Positions 32,845 through 39,994 of a DNA stretch of 51,432 nt are shown one piece after another. Origin of the DNA: an uncultured Romboutsia sp. Lineage in GTDB: Bacteria; Bacillota; Clostridia; Peptostreptococcales; Peptostreptococcaceae. Both the position numbers and the translations under genes were made by a program. How positions within the stretch are numbered: position 1 is the first letter of the stretch; every line of letters starts with the position of its first letter. The notes under the pieces are model-generated. The model had not been told where the DNA came from, did not search any database, and saw only the letters and a program-made list of their open reading frames with translations. The stretch covers positions 1 through 51,432 of the forward strand of contig CALESE010000211.1 of NCBI GenBank assembly GCA_937907205.1. The letters are read 5' to 3'.

Positions 32845-33532
32845 TCGCCCTTACTACTTTTATAGTTATATTATTGTTTTTATCATCTCCACTAAATTTC
32901 TTAACTTCACCTTTAAGCTTATCTATTCTTAGCTTTTGTTCTTCTGTTACTAAATCTAAGTTAGCATTAATCATAGTATCATATTGTTTTATTAAGCTTC
33001 TTAACTCTCCCATAGCTCTACTTTGAGCATTTAAGAAAGTTGCATTTCTATCCCATGCAAATTGGAATTCATATTCTAATTTTGAATCTCCGTCTGCTGT
33101 ATATTCTTCTTTTTTAAGCTCTTTTATCATTTCTTCCTTAGATTCAACATACATAATTCTTTGTGCTCTTATTATAGCTGTATATTGAATAGTTATTTGT
33201 TCCCATAGAATATCCAATGGATCCTTAGTCATTATTTCATCCATTATACTTATAGTTTCTTTAGGTAAATACTTAGAAAAGAATCCAAACTTCTCAGCAT
33301 TTTTATTTTTAGGTTGTCCACCTTTGTTACGTTTTTCTTTCGGAGTACTCCGTATTTCTTTTTGGAGTACTCCATTTAACTTTTCATTCCATTTATCTTT
33401 AACTTTCCAACCTGATATGGTCTTTTCAGATATATCAAGAATATTAGAAATCTCTCTATTTGCAATATTTCCATTATGTTGTTTGTATATTTCAAAAGCC
33501 TTGTCTCTGTTAGGACTTCTTACTCTTGCCAT
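32822..33532 (-). CDS. Terminase small subunit (XtmA-like)
   Basis: A 236-residue protein with an N-terminal HTH (RDKAFEIYKQHNGNIANREI, then LDISEKTISGWKVKDKWNEK), a Gly/Lys/Asn-rich linker with KGGQPKNKNAEKFG, and a helical oligomerisation region. XtmA/YqaS proteins have this layout and bind the pac site to start packaging. It is encoded just upstream of the large subunit with overlap. Confidence 0.92.
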   Translation of the reverse strand: MARVRSPNRDKAFEIYKQHNGNIANREISNILDISEKTISGWKVKDKWNEKLNGVLQKEIRSTPKEKRNKGGQPKNKNAEKFGFFSKYLPKETISIMDEIMTKDPLDILWEQITIQYTAIIRAQRIMYVESKEEMIKELKKEEYTADGDSKLEYEFQFAWDRNATFLNAQSRAMGELRSLIKQYDTMINANLDLVTEEQKLRIDKLKGEVKKFSGDDKNNNITIKVVRASEQNGRS

Positions 33533-33626
33533 ATCACCACCTCACTTATTCGTTTTGGAAAATAAAAAAAACCTATTTCTAGAGTTCTATCTACTTTTTA
33601 TATGTTTTGATAATGATTGTTAACTT

Positions 33627-33923
33627 TTATTTAAACACTTCTGGGTTATCTTTTATAAACTGATATAATCCTTTGCCAATTTCTTCAACTATCATTTCTT
33701 CATCTTCAAGAATTAAATTCCTTTCGCGGATTATCCCATGAAGTACTTCATGTATAAAAGTTTCTTCTTGCTTTTGAGTGGCTCTGTTAATACTTATTTC
33801 TATAAATAAGTTTTCATAGTCTATAATCCCATTGCAAGCTTGATTATCTAATAAAATAGGTTTACTTGTTTTTATAACTTCATATTCCATTGAGCCTATT
33901 TTTATTTTATCTTTTATTTCCAT
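33627..33923 (-). CDS. Small HEXXH metalloprotease-like phage protein
   Basis: The start at 33923 follows AAAGGTGGGGACT; an earlier GTG at 33944 has no SD. The 98-residue product is an ImmA/SprT-like minimal fold: a beta N terminus (IKIGSMEYEVIKTSKPIL) and TFIHEVLHGIIRERN with a HEXXH zinc motif, followed by EEMIVEEIGKGLYQFI. Similar proteins occur beside phage terminase genes; substrate unknown. It overlaps the 50-residue gene before it by 17 bases. Confidence 0.75.
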   Translation of the reverse strand: MEIKDKIKIGSMEYEVIKTSKPILLDNQACNGIIDYENLFIEISINRATQKQEETFIHEVLHGIIRERNLILEDEEMIVEEIGKGLYQFIKDNPEVFK

Positions 33924-34059
33924 AGTCCCCACCTTTATTTGCACTTATTTTTTCATCCCATTTCTTCGGCTTCTTCTTCATTTCATTTTCATATTCCCAT
34001 AATTTCTTTGGTACTCTAGTTGGCTTTATAACTTTATCAAAATCTTTATAAACCTTCAC
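33907..34059 (-). CDS. 50-residue basic phage protein
   Basis: GTG start with AGGGGATGAT upstream. The product is MKVYKDFDKVIKPTRVPKKL followed by WEYENEMKKKPKKWDEKI and a short tail. It is hydrophilic, strongly basic and has no recognised family. It is the first gene after the leader terminator and overlaps the HEXXH gene, so it opens the late operon. Confidence 0.6.
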   Translation of the reverse strand: MKVYKDFDKVIKPTRVPKKLWEYENEMKKKPKKWDEKISANKGGDYGNKR

Positions 34060-34082
34060 TATATCATCCCCTGATTTTTAAT

Positions 34083-34115
34083 AAAAAAATAAGCCTAAGA
34101 AATTAATCTTAGACT
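34083..34115 (-). terminator. Leader terminator before the late operon
   Basis: On the minus strand AGTCTAAGA (34115-34107) pairs with TCTTAGGCT (34100-34092), 9 bp including G-T pairs, with a 6-base loop, followed by TTATTTTTTTAT. It ends the early operon or forms a checkpoint for late transcription, because the next gene starts only 24 bases on with no space for a promoter. Confidence 0.75.
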
Positions 34116-34358
34116 ATCTAAAAATACACCTAAAGAATTGACGTAAACTTAATTTATAGTCGCATTACCCTACGACTTGTATGAGATTTGTGCAAGGTCT
34201 AGGAATCGAACCTAGGTAACACCATTCCTTACATATTACACCAGGTTATGGATCCCTGGTGCATATATTACAAAAGGGGATTGGGAGAAAATATATATTT
34301 TTCTATATTAATATAATAACATGCTTTTTATTTTTAATATCGGTAATAAAACGGGAAT
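34116..34358 (-). ncRNA. Structured leader with tRNA-like T-arm minihelix
   Basis: No ORF. The minus strand holds, in order: a hairpin CACCAGG/CCTGGTG (34261-34255 with 34245-34239); TGTAAGG (34233-34227) pairing with CCTTGCA (34197-34191) around a perfect tRNA-type T arm CTAGG-TTCGATT-CCTAG (34215-34199); and a hairpin AGTCG/CGACT. An acceptor-plus-T-arm minihelix results, with no D or anticodon arm. It leads into the terminator at 34083-34115. It may be a leader RNA for the late operon, a decayed tRNA, or part of a packaging site. Confidence 0.55.
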
Positions 34359-34862
34359 TTATATAGCTAGCATATCAAATAATGTAGGTTCTTCCTCTTT
34401 AAATACTTTGCTCCCAAATAATTCTACAGCTATACTTTTTACAGCTTGATTTTTATATTTTCTCAATGTTTTTTCGTCATGGTATAATTTTTGTGCCATT
34501 TCAGTCCATCCCATTCCTTCTATATATCTTAACTCTATTATTTGTTTTCTAATATGATTTAAATTATTTATAGCTTTATCTATTTTTTTCTTTAAACTCT
34601 TTTCATGATATATATCTATTTCTATTTCTTGAACAACTTTAACAGGATCTATTACTCCATCTCTTACTGCATTTGATATTTTATATGTAGGAGACACTTT
34701 TATGCTGTCATATGTTATAGCTCTTATAGCTAAATAATCTTCTGATTTTATATCATTTTTAAGACTCTCTAATGTTAATATATGACTTTCCATTTCTCTG
34801 TAATTATATAAAAGTTTTTCTGTAAATTTAAAACAGCTATTTTCTAATTTATCTTTAGTCAT
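34359..34862 (-). CDS. ArpU/RinA-like late transcription regulator
   Basis: A 167-residue helical protein with a C-terminal sigma-4-like HTH: KQIIELRYIEGMGWTEMAQK, then LYHDEKTLRKYKNQAVKSIA. The arrangement and position (last gene of the early operon, just before terminase) match ArpU/RinA-family activators of late phage genes. ATG with AGGGGGA. It probably acts on the structured region just downstream. Confidence 0.8.
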   Translation of the reverse strand: MTKDKLENSCFKFTEKLLYNYREMESHILTLESLKNDIKSEDYLAIRAITYDSIKVSPTYKISNAVRDGVIDPVKVVQEIEIDIYHEKSLKKKIDKAINNLNHIRKQIIELRYIEGMGWTEMAQKLYHDEKTLRKYKNQAVKSIAVELFGSKVFKEEEPTLFDMLAI

Positions 34863-34874
34863 ATTTAATTCCCC

Positions 34875-35276
34875 CTATATATTTTCTATTGTTACTTCAA
34901 CTCTTGGCTTATCACTAAAATATTTACTAGTTGCTAACTCAACAATCTGTGTATCATCTTTATATGCAATTTCATTAAGAGCATCACATATAACTTTTAT
35001 TACATTATCAACATCCGGTTTTATATTATGTGGTCTTATTTCTCCAATTAACTTTTGTTGTTTCTTTTTCTTGCTATCACTCTTAGCTATCGGATAATAT
35101 GCTTTTATATTCATCTTTATAGAACCTTCAAAATACTCTTTAACCTTACTTTGATATAAAAGTTTTATATAATTTTCGTATATTACTGTTTGCTCTGGTG
35201 TTTTTATTCTTCCATAACTTAATCTCGGCCTACCTTTTCCTTGTGGCTTCCCATCTATTGTAAAATCAACTCTCAT
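34875..35276 (-). CDS. rusA: RusA-family Holliday junction resolvase
   Basis: A 133-residue endonuclease with the RusA pattern: FTIDGKPQGKGRPRLSYGRI at the start, HNIKPDVDNVIKVICDALN with the catalytic acidic pair, and YKDDTQIVELATSKYFSD with the second acidic pair. It resolves branched DNA before packaging. ATG with AAGGAG. It lies at the end of the early operon. Confidence 0.93.
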   Translation of the reverse strand: MRVDFTIDGKPQGKGRPRLSYGRIKTPEQTVIYENYIKLLYQSKVKEYFEGSIKMNIKAYYPIAKSDSKKKKQQKLIGEIRPHNIKPDVDNVIKVICDALNEIAYKDDTQIVELATSKYFSDKPRVEVTIENI

Positions 35277-35312
35277 ACTATCTCCTTATATTAATTTACT
35301 TTTCATTTAACT

Positions 35313-35352
35313 ATCATTATCAATATAGATATACAACTATACTGATAATGAT
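35313..35352. other. Intercistronic hairpin upstream of rusA
   Basis: ATCATTATCA (35313-35322) pairs perfectly with TGATAATGAT (35343-35352). After one mismatch TATAG pairs with CTATA inside, giving a 15-bp arm with an 8-base loop. No T run follows on either side, so it is not a simple terminator; it could be an operator or an mRNA processing element in the 110-base gap before rusA. Confidence 0.5.
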
Positions 35353-35386
35353 GTCTAATTTATAATTAAGTCTTTCATAAAACCTC

Positions 35387-35758
35387 CTATAGCAACATTA
35401 CCAACTCACACATGCTTCTTTTGCTAAATGTAATATCACTCTCTCCATTTATAATGTTTAACATTTGGTTCTTAAGTTCTCTATTCATATTTAAAGTTCT
35501 CATTACGTTTATATTTTCTCTAGCAACTTGATTATTTTCTTTTTTACAAGCATCTAAGCAAAACTTTAAATCTTTAACTTCTTTTTCAAGCTTATCTATC
35601 TTTGCATCTCTATTAATCAATTCCATATTAACCTTAGCATTTTTGTTAACTAAATTAGTTATATCTTGATCCTTTATTTTTAATTTACTCTCATAATTAC
35701 TTGATATATTACTTGCTATCTCTTCATGTGTACTTCTTAGCATTATTGGTGTTTTCAT
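35387..35758 (-). CDS. Coiled-coil protein of unknown function
   Basis: A 123-residue, almost entirely helical protein: YESKLKIKDQDITNLVNKNA, NRDAKIDKLEKEVKDLKFCL, then a Cys-Lys-rich turn (DACKKENNQ) and a second helix. ATG with AGGGGGATT. No family recognised. It is in the early operon between a DUF6906-like gene and rusA. Confidence 0.6.
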   Translation of the reverse strand: MKTPIMLRSTHEEIASNISSNYESKLKIKDQDITNLVNKNAKVNMELINRDAKIDKLEKEVKDLKFCLDACKKENNQVARENINVMRTLNMNRELKNQMLNIINGESDITFSKRSMCELVMLL

Positions 35759-35774
35759 TTGTAATCCCCCTACT

Positions 35775-35933
35775 TTATTTATAAAAATTTAATTTAAGAA
35801 TTTCTTTAGTTTTTCTATTAACAAATGTATAACTCTTTGAATCTTGTCTTTCTAATAACCATTCTTGATAATTATAATTATTCTTAATTAATAATTGTTT
35901 TTGTTTTCTAGTTAACTTCTTTAGCTTCTTCAT
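35775..35933 (-). CDS. DUF6906-like small protein
   Basis: 52 residues, MKKLKKLTRKQKQLLIKNNY then NYQEWLLERQDSKSYTFVNR. The pattern LTRKQKxLLxxNxxNxxxWLxxxxxxxxxxxxNRxTKExxxL matches the DUF6906 family of small basic proteins common in Firmicutes prophages. ATG with AAAGGGAG. Its start lies 4 bases after the stop of the DUF5651-like gene. Function unknown. Confidence 0.75.
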   Translation of the reverse strand: MKKLKKLTRKQKQLLIKNNYNYQEWLLERQDSKSYTFVNRKTKEILKLNFYK

Positions 35934-35937
35934 AGCG

Positions 35938-36714
35938 CTATCTCCCTTTTGGTGTAAAATTATATTCTATAACTTCTTCATCTTCATCAAATCTATTAGC
36001 CTTTTTCCTTTTAGCTCTTTCGCTCTTAGTAGCTTTCTTTTCTTCCCTAGCTCTTTTCTTTTCTTCAATTTCCTTTTTTCTTTGCTCACTTATAAAAGCA
36101 TAAGGACAATTATTTTTAATTTCCGCTCTAGGTATCATAGCGTCTTCTAAAATATCGTACATATCACAATTATTATAATGATCATTACAATCTTTACAAT
36201 GAGCATTCACTCCTATTAAAGCTATTTTTTCAAATTGCGGTCTTTCTATCTTAACTATTTCATACTCAGTTTCAAATGTTCCAAATACTCTATCCTGCAT
36301 CCATTTATCAACTATTCTCACAGGGTCTTTTTTAGCCTTTATTGTTCTTTTCATAAACTTTTCTACTTCTTTTAAAGGCATTCTACTTAAAACCATTTCT
36401 AAGAACTTTGAAGTATAATCCGATCCCATGTTAAGTAAATTAACTTCTTCTTCTAATAAGTTGCCTCTATCTATCCATTTTTTTAACATTTTTGAATTTA
36501 AATCAATTAAATGAGTTACAAATAATAAGTCATTAAGTTCCTCAGATGTAAAATATTGCTTCATATTTTTTGATTTTTCAATTGTATTTAATTCTTTATT
36601 AAATTCTTTTATATTTTGATGTTTCCACATCTTAATATCCAAATTATCTTTTGTTGCTATATTAACTACATTACTATCATTAGTAACTTGATTTCTTACT
36701 TCTTGTTTAAACAT
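35938..36714 (-). CDS. DUF5651-like phage protein
   Basis: A 258-residue protein. After helical regions (LLFVTHLIDLNSKMLKKWID) comes a Cys-rich motif CKDCNDHYNNCDMYDILEDA...NNCPYAF, the DUF5651 signature that may bind metal. The C terminus is very basic (KKREEKKATKSERAKRKK), suggesting nucleic-acid contact. It overlaps the Spo0E-like gene by 19 bases. Function unknown. Confidence 0.7.
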   Translation of the reverse strand: MFKQEVRNQVTNDSNVVNIATKDNLDIKMWKHQNIKEFNKELNTIEKSKNMKQYFTSEELNDLLFVTHLIDLNSKMLKKWIDRGNLLEEEVNLLNMGSDYTSKFLEMVLSRMPLKEVEKFMKRTIKAKKDPVRIVDKWMQDRVFGTFETEYEIVKIERPQFEKIALIGVNAHCKDCNDHYNNCDMYDILEDAMIPRAEIKNNCPYAFISEQRKKEIEEKKRAREEKKATKSERAKRKKANRFDEDEEVIEYNFTPKGR

Positions 36715-36836
36715 GCTAATCTCTCCCTTTGTTCTATTAAAATATATCTATCTAAAATTTGTGATAAAGCTAAAGTGGTTTCATTTAACCCAAATTCCTC
36801 ATATAGCTCTTCTAATGCTAACTTTAATTCACTCAT
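36696..36836 (-). CDS. Spo0E-like small protein
   Basis: 46 residues from an ATG with GGAGG: MSELKLALEELYEEFGLNET, then TLALSQILDRYILIEQRERL. The segment GLN...LALSQILDRYILIEQR aligns with the Spo0E-family helix pair, in which SQELD is the conserved aspartyl-phosphate phosphatase motif; here it reads SQILD. Host Spo0E proteins remove phosphate from Spo0A and delay sporulation. A phage copy could keep a host from sporulating. The short length leaves some doubt. Confidence 0.6.
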   Translation of the reverse strand: MSELKLALEELYEEFGLNETTLALSQILDRYILIEQRERLACLNKK

Positions 36837-36837
36837 T

Positions 36838-37305
36838 TTAGACCTCCATTACACTTTTATAATATTCTTCTAGTTCTTCTAGGCTAAAACCTAAACTATA
36901 CACTAATTCAACAAACATAGGTATTATATAGTTAATAATTGTGCCCCTATTGATAGATTTCTTTTTACTTTCTAAAGTTGTTATCCTGTAAAATAATTTG
37001 TTTACAGTAACTTCTATAGGATATATTTGTATTTCTTCAATTTCTCTTATTAAATCTATATCTAAAAGTACTGCTAATTCTCCTATCTTACATAATAAAA
37101 ATGTAATTTCTTCTAATACAAGCGGACTTCCTATTCCATTATCTATCCAAACATTTATTACTTCTGCTAGATTAGTATGTAGACTTAATATATGCCCCAT
37201 AGGAATTTCAAATCTATCATTTTGAATATTTATATTATCAAACTTCTTATAAGTCTTTAAATGGCATTCTCGTTCTTTTTTTACATATTTAAAATTTATA
37301 ATCAT
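36838..37305 (-). CDS. Early-operon hypothetical protein, helical
   Basis: A 155-residue protein. It is helix-rich with acidic clusters (NLAEVINVWIDNGI, VLEEITFLLCKIGELAVLLD, EEIQIYPIEVTVNKLFYRI) and an extreme C terminus LGFSLEELEEYYKSV. The helical, acidic layout is vaguely like MazG/dUTPase-type all-alpha NTP pyrophosphatases, but the metal-binding EXXE pairs are not clear, so I do not assign a function. ATG with AGGGGAG. Confidence 0.55.
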   Translation of the reverse strand: MIINFKYVKKERECHLKTYKKFDNINIQNDRFEIPMGHILSLHTNLAEVINVWIDNGIGSPLVLEEITFLLCKIGELAVLLDIDLIREIEEIQIYPIEVTVNKLFYRITTLESKKKSINRGTIINYIIPMFVELVYSLGFSLEELEEYYKSVMEV

Positions 37306-37318
37306 ATTAATTTCTCCC

Positions 37319-37447
37319 CTAATTATTTTCTTCTTTTTCTTTTGTTAATTCTATTTCAGCTAACTTTATAGCTGTTAAGGTATCATAGCCTTCTTTTTGT
37401 AGCTTTTTTGATAATTCTATCAAATCATTTACTCTTGATAGCTCCAT
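37319..37447 (-). CDS. 42-residue acidic helical peptide
   Basis: MELSRVNDLIELSKKLQKEG followed by YDTLTAIKLAEIELTKEKEE and NN. A single amphipathic helix pair; the SD is GGTGA. It lies between the sigma factor gene and the helical hypothetical gene on the same strand with small spacing. No family recognised; coding potential is supported by SD, position and start-stop fit. Confidence 0.55.
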   Translation of the reverse strand: MELSRVNDLIELSKKLQKEGYDTLTAIKLAEIELTKEKEENN

Positions 37448-37455
37448 GACTTCAC

Positions 37456-38034
37456 CTAGCTAATCTTGTATCGGTAAAGTATTTCCATCAACTTATCGAC
37501 ACTTTCAATTTTATCTTTGAATTTAGTTAATCTTCTAGATACCTCAACTTGTGATATACCTATTTGTTTCCCGATTTCTCTTTGAGAATATCCATCAGCT
37601 ATCATTTTAACTATAATATCAATATCATTTATATCAGAATGTTTTACTCTTTTTTCTAGTGAATATAGTCTAAAATCGGTTATATTATCATTAGATGGTA
37701 ATATATCCATTAATCTTATTGAATCTGAGTCATTAGAATCTAATATAGTTGATTCCATACTTTTAAACTTATAAGAATAATGTTTTTTAACATATCTTTT
37801 AAAAAACGTAGTCATACGTCCTCTTATATATTTCATTGCTATCGTTGAAAATGCTCCCTTATCAGTATTGTATTTTTTAGCAGCTTGAAATAAACCTATG
37901 CATCCTTCCTGATATAAATCTTCTTCTAAGTAAGGATATATTTCTCTAAACTTTTTAAAGTATTTATTTAATGCATAACCTACAAGTTTTATATTCTCTT
38001 CAACTAACTTATCTATATCTTCTTTAGTTCTCAT
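37456..38034 (-). CDS. Phage-encoded sigma-70 family factor
   Basis: A 192-residue sigma factor with region 2 (EEDLYQEGCIGLFQAAKKYN, then TDKGAFSTIAMKYIRGRM; the DLYQEG and aromatic core are intact) and a sigma-4 HTH at about 146-178 (IADGYSQREIGKQIGISQVE). There is no region 1 or 3, as in small alternative factors. It probably steers host RNA polymerase to phage promoters. ATG with AGGGGAG; it overlaps the upstream 48-residue gene by 11 bases. Confidence 0.88.
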   Translation of the reverse strand: MRTKEDIDKLVEENIKLVGYALNKYFKKFREIYPYLEEDLYQEGCIGLFQAAKKYNTDKGAFSTIAMKYIRGRMTTFFKRYVKKHYSYKFKSMESTILDSNDSDSIRLMDILPSNDNITDFRLYSLEKRVKHSDINDIDIIVKMIADGYSQREIGKQIGISQVEVSRRLTKFKDKIESVDKLMEILYRYKIS

Positions 38035-38170
38035 TATTTTTCTCCCCTGTAATTAATTCTTTTATCTTATTTGCACATATTGCTATTAAGTCTCTATCAG
38101 CTGGAGCTGTATATTGTTTATACAACTCCCTTTGTTCTGCTAAATGTTCCTCTAAAGTTTTATGTATCAT
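38024..38170 (-). CDS. 48-residue hydrophilic peptide
   Basis: MIHKTLEEHLAEQRELYKQY then TAPADRDLIAICANKIKELI and TGEKNNEN. Two short helices with one Cys. It overlaps the sigma factor start by 11 bases and follows the DnaD-like gene by 18 bases, so it is co-translated in the early operon. No family recognised. Confidence 0.55.
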   Translation of the reverse strand: MIHKTLEEHLAEQRELYKQYTAPADRDLIAICANKIKELITGEKNNEN

Positions 38171-38188
38171 AATATTCGCCCAAATAAT

Positions 38189-39031
38189 CTATCTTAGTTT
38201 ATCTTCTATATGCCTATCAAAGTCTTCTTCGCTCTCAAATCCATCTAAAAAGTTTTCGGTGAAATTATGAAACTTAGTCTTAGGTATCTTAGTTTCATTT
38301 ATGGATATACTAGCTTTATAATCATCAACTAAAGCTTTTATAAGAAATCCAACTACATCTCTAATGCTTGGGTTTCTTTTTGTTATCTCTAATTTTTCAA
38401 TTAAATAATCTATATCTCTTTTAGTATCTACAAAAGTCTTAGCTATTTTTTTTATGTCATTTTCATTTAAATTAAAATACTCTTTTATCTTTTCAGAAAC
38501 CACCACAATCTTTTCACCTTTATTATTGTGGTTGTTATTGTTATTATTATTGTTATTGTTATTGTTATTCCCCTCGTCACGGTCTATGTCACGGAACTTG
38601 TAACTGTCACAGTGTAAATATTGTTCAAATATTGCTTTTATTTTTTTATTAGTAACTTTTTCTGATATATCTTTTATAAATGCTTTATTTTTAACCTCTG
38701 ACAGCTCTTTCTTAACACAGTTTTCAATTGGTGTACCGGCTCTTGGGAAATTATATTTCCCCCAATTTATAATGCATAACTCTCTAGTTTTGATATCATA
38801 TTTTATTAATTTATGATGCTTTTCAAATCTATCAACTAAAGCATTTATACTTTCTATTGAGTAACCTAATTCAAATGACATTTGTTTTTTAGTTATTTGG
38901 TATATGCCTATTTGAGTTGTTTTAGGATTAGTTATCAAGTATAAGTAAAATAGCTTATCCTCTGGAGTCATTTCTTCTAATACTTTAGGGTCTTGCCAAA
39001 ATGTTACATGTACTGGCCTATATAATGCCAT
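38189..39031 (-). CDS. DnaD-like replisome organizer with poly-Asn linker
   Basis: A 280-residue protein. The N-terminal winged helix (FWQDPKVLEEMTPEDKLFYL, then IGIYQITKKQMSFELGYSIE) is the phage replisome organizer domain. A linker with 13 consecutive Asn, one His, and 2 Asn (about residues 153-168) follows, then a DnaD-like helical C domain ending in NFTENFLDGFESEEDFDRHI. It should load helicase at the phage origin. ATG with AGGTGAT. The Asn tract is a trinucleotide repeat and likely variable. Confidence 0.82.
   Translation of the reverse strand: MALYRPVHVTFWQDPKVLEEMTPEDKLFYLYLITNPKTTQIGIYQITKKQMSFELGYSIESINALVDRFEKHHKLIKYDIKTRELCIINWGKYNFPRAGTPIENCVKKELSEVKNKAFIKDISEKVTNKKIKAIFEQYLHCDSYKFRDIDRDEGNNNNNNNNNNNNNHNNKGEKIVVVSEKIKEYFNLNENDIKKIAKTFVDTKRDIDYLIEKLEITKRNPSIRDVVGFLIKALVDDYKASISINETKIPKTKFHNFTENFLDGFESEEDFDRHIEDKLR
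38521..38570 (-). repeat. AAC/AAT microsatellite in the DnaD-like gene
   Basis: A run of about 16 AAC or AAT codons, all Asn apart from a single His codon. Copy number change would keep the frame and alter linker length only. Confidence 0.85.
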
Positions 39032-39044
39032 ATCATCACCTGCT

Positions 39045-39131
39045 TTATCTGTAGTATAAAAATTTAAATCCTAGCCATGCTCCAGTTAAAACTAGAGCAT
39101 TAGCTATTAATGTCATATATATTAATTTCAT
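39045..39131 (-). CDS. 28-residue single-helix membrane peptide
   Basis: MKLIYMTLIANALVLTGAWL followed by GFKFLYYR. One membrane helix with basic C-terminal end. The ATG directly follows the RecT stop (TAAATG), so translation is probably coupled, with GAGGAT about 12 bases upstream. No family recognised; too short for standard gene finders. Confidence 0.5.
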   Translation of the reverse strand: MKLIYMTLIANALVLTGAWLGFKFLYYR

Positions 39132-39971
39132 TTATTTAACATCCTCAAAAGTTTTTTGCTCTTGATCCATTACATGAGTTTCTTCTTTTACTTCATAATC
39201 AACTTCTAAGCTTTCTGATTCATCTTTAACTAAACTCATATCATCACTTATTTGAGTTTTTACAGTTTCATCACCAGCCATAGCTTTTTGTAATTCTATA
39301 GATAATGGTGCATATTTTAAAAGTTGCTTTATAACTGTTTTCTTTGCCATAGCATCAAAGTCTGATTGCCAAGGTCCAAATTTAAAAGTCTTACTAAATT
39401 TTTGTGCATGTTCTAATACTTCACTTTTACTCATAAATACAAAACTATGTCCTCCTGTATCTAAGTGATATACTGCGTAGTATCCAACTACATCACCTCT
39501 ATCACCTTTTAAAAAAGGTTTATGCGTCAATGATTGATTAAGTCCATAATCCATATCAAATTCATCATTCTCTCTAACTTCATGAGCATATAAAGTTTTA
39601 ATTTTTCCACTTCTTTGAGCTAATTCTAAAAGCCCCTTATACCCTATTTGAAATTGAACTTGCATACCATTTTTAGAGTTAAAAGGTATTAAGTAAGCTT
39701 GTCCTAATGGTGTATTAGGTTCTAATCCTAATTGAGCACTTTCCATCATTGCGCCTATAAAACTCACAGGATCACATTCTTGTAACTTTGGGTTACTACT
39801 AAAAGCCGTTAAAGCTACTCTTTGAAATCTTTCACTTGATACCATGCTAGGTAAAGCTGCAGCTATTTCATTTTTCATTTTATCTAACATTTGTTTCATT
39901 CCTTGATTAGGACTTACTTGTTTTACAGCTCCTGTAGCTTTAGCTTGTAATTTATTCTTTAAATCTGCCAT
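39132..39971 (-). CDS. recT: RecT single-strand annealing recombinase
   Basis: The start at 39971 is preferred because AAAGGA lies 11 bases upstream and would overlap the alternative ATG at 39983. The 279-residue product has the RecT core: MLDKMKNEIAAALPSMVSSE, then ALTAFSSNPKLQECDPVSFI, GAMMESAQLGLEPNTPLGQA and FQIGYKGLLELAQRSGKIK. It anneals single strands made by the neighbouring YqaJ exonuclease, which is encoded 23 bases upstream, forming a Red-like pair. Confidence 0.95.
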   Translation of the reverse strand: MADLKNKLQAKATGAVKQVSPNQGMKQMLDKMKNEIAAALPSMVSSERFQRVALTAFSSNPKLQECDPVSFIGAMMESAQLGLEPNTPLGQAYLIPFNSKNGMQVQFQIGYKGLLELAQRSGKIKTLYAHEVRENDEFDMDYGLNQSLTHKPFLKGDRGDVVGYYAVYHLDTGGHSFVFMSKSEVLEHAQKFSKTFKFGPWQSDFDAMAKKTVIKQLLKYAPLSIELQKAMAGDETVKTQISDDMSLVKDESESLEVDYEVKEETHVMDQEQKTFEDVK

Positions 39972-39994
39972 TTTGTCTACCATCCTTTATATAT

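Noticed and set aside
34191..34262. Complete tRNA gene on the minus strand
   Set aside because: Only the T arm and a 7-bp acceptor-like stem fit. There is no D arm or anticodon arm of normal geometry, and the 5' strand of the stem begins just before the T arm rather than about 60 bases upstream.
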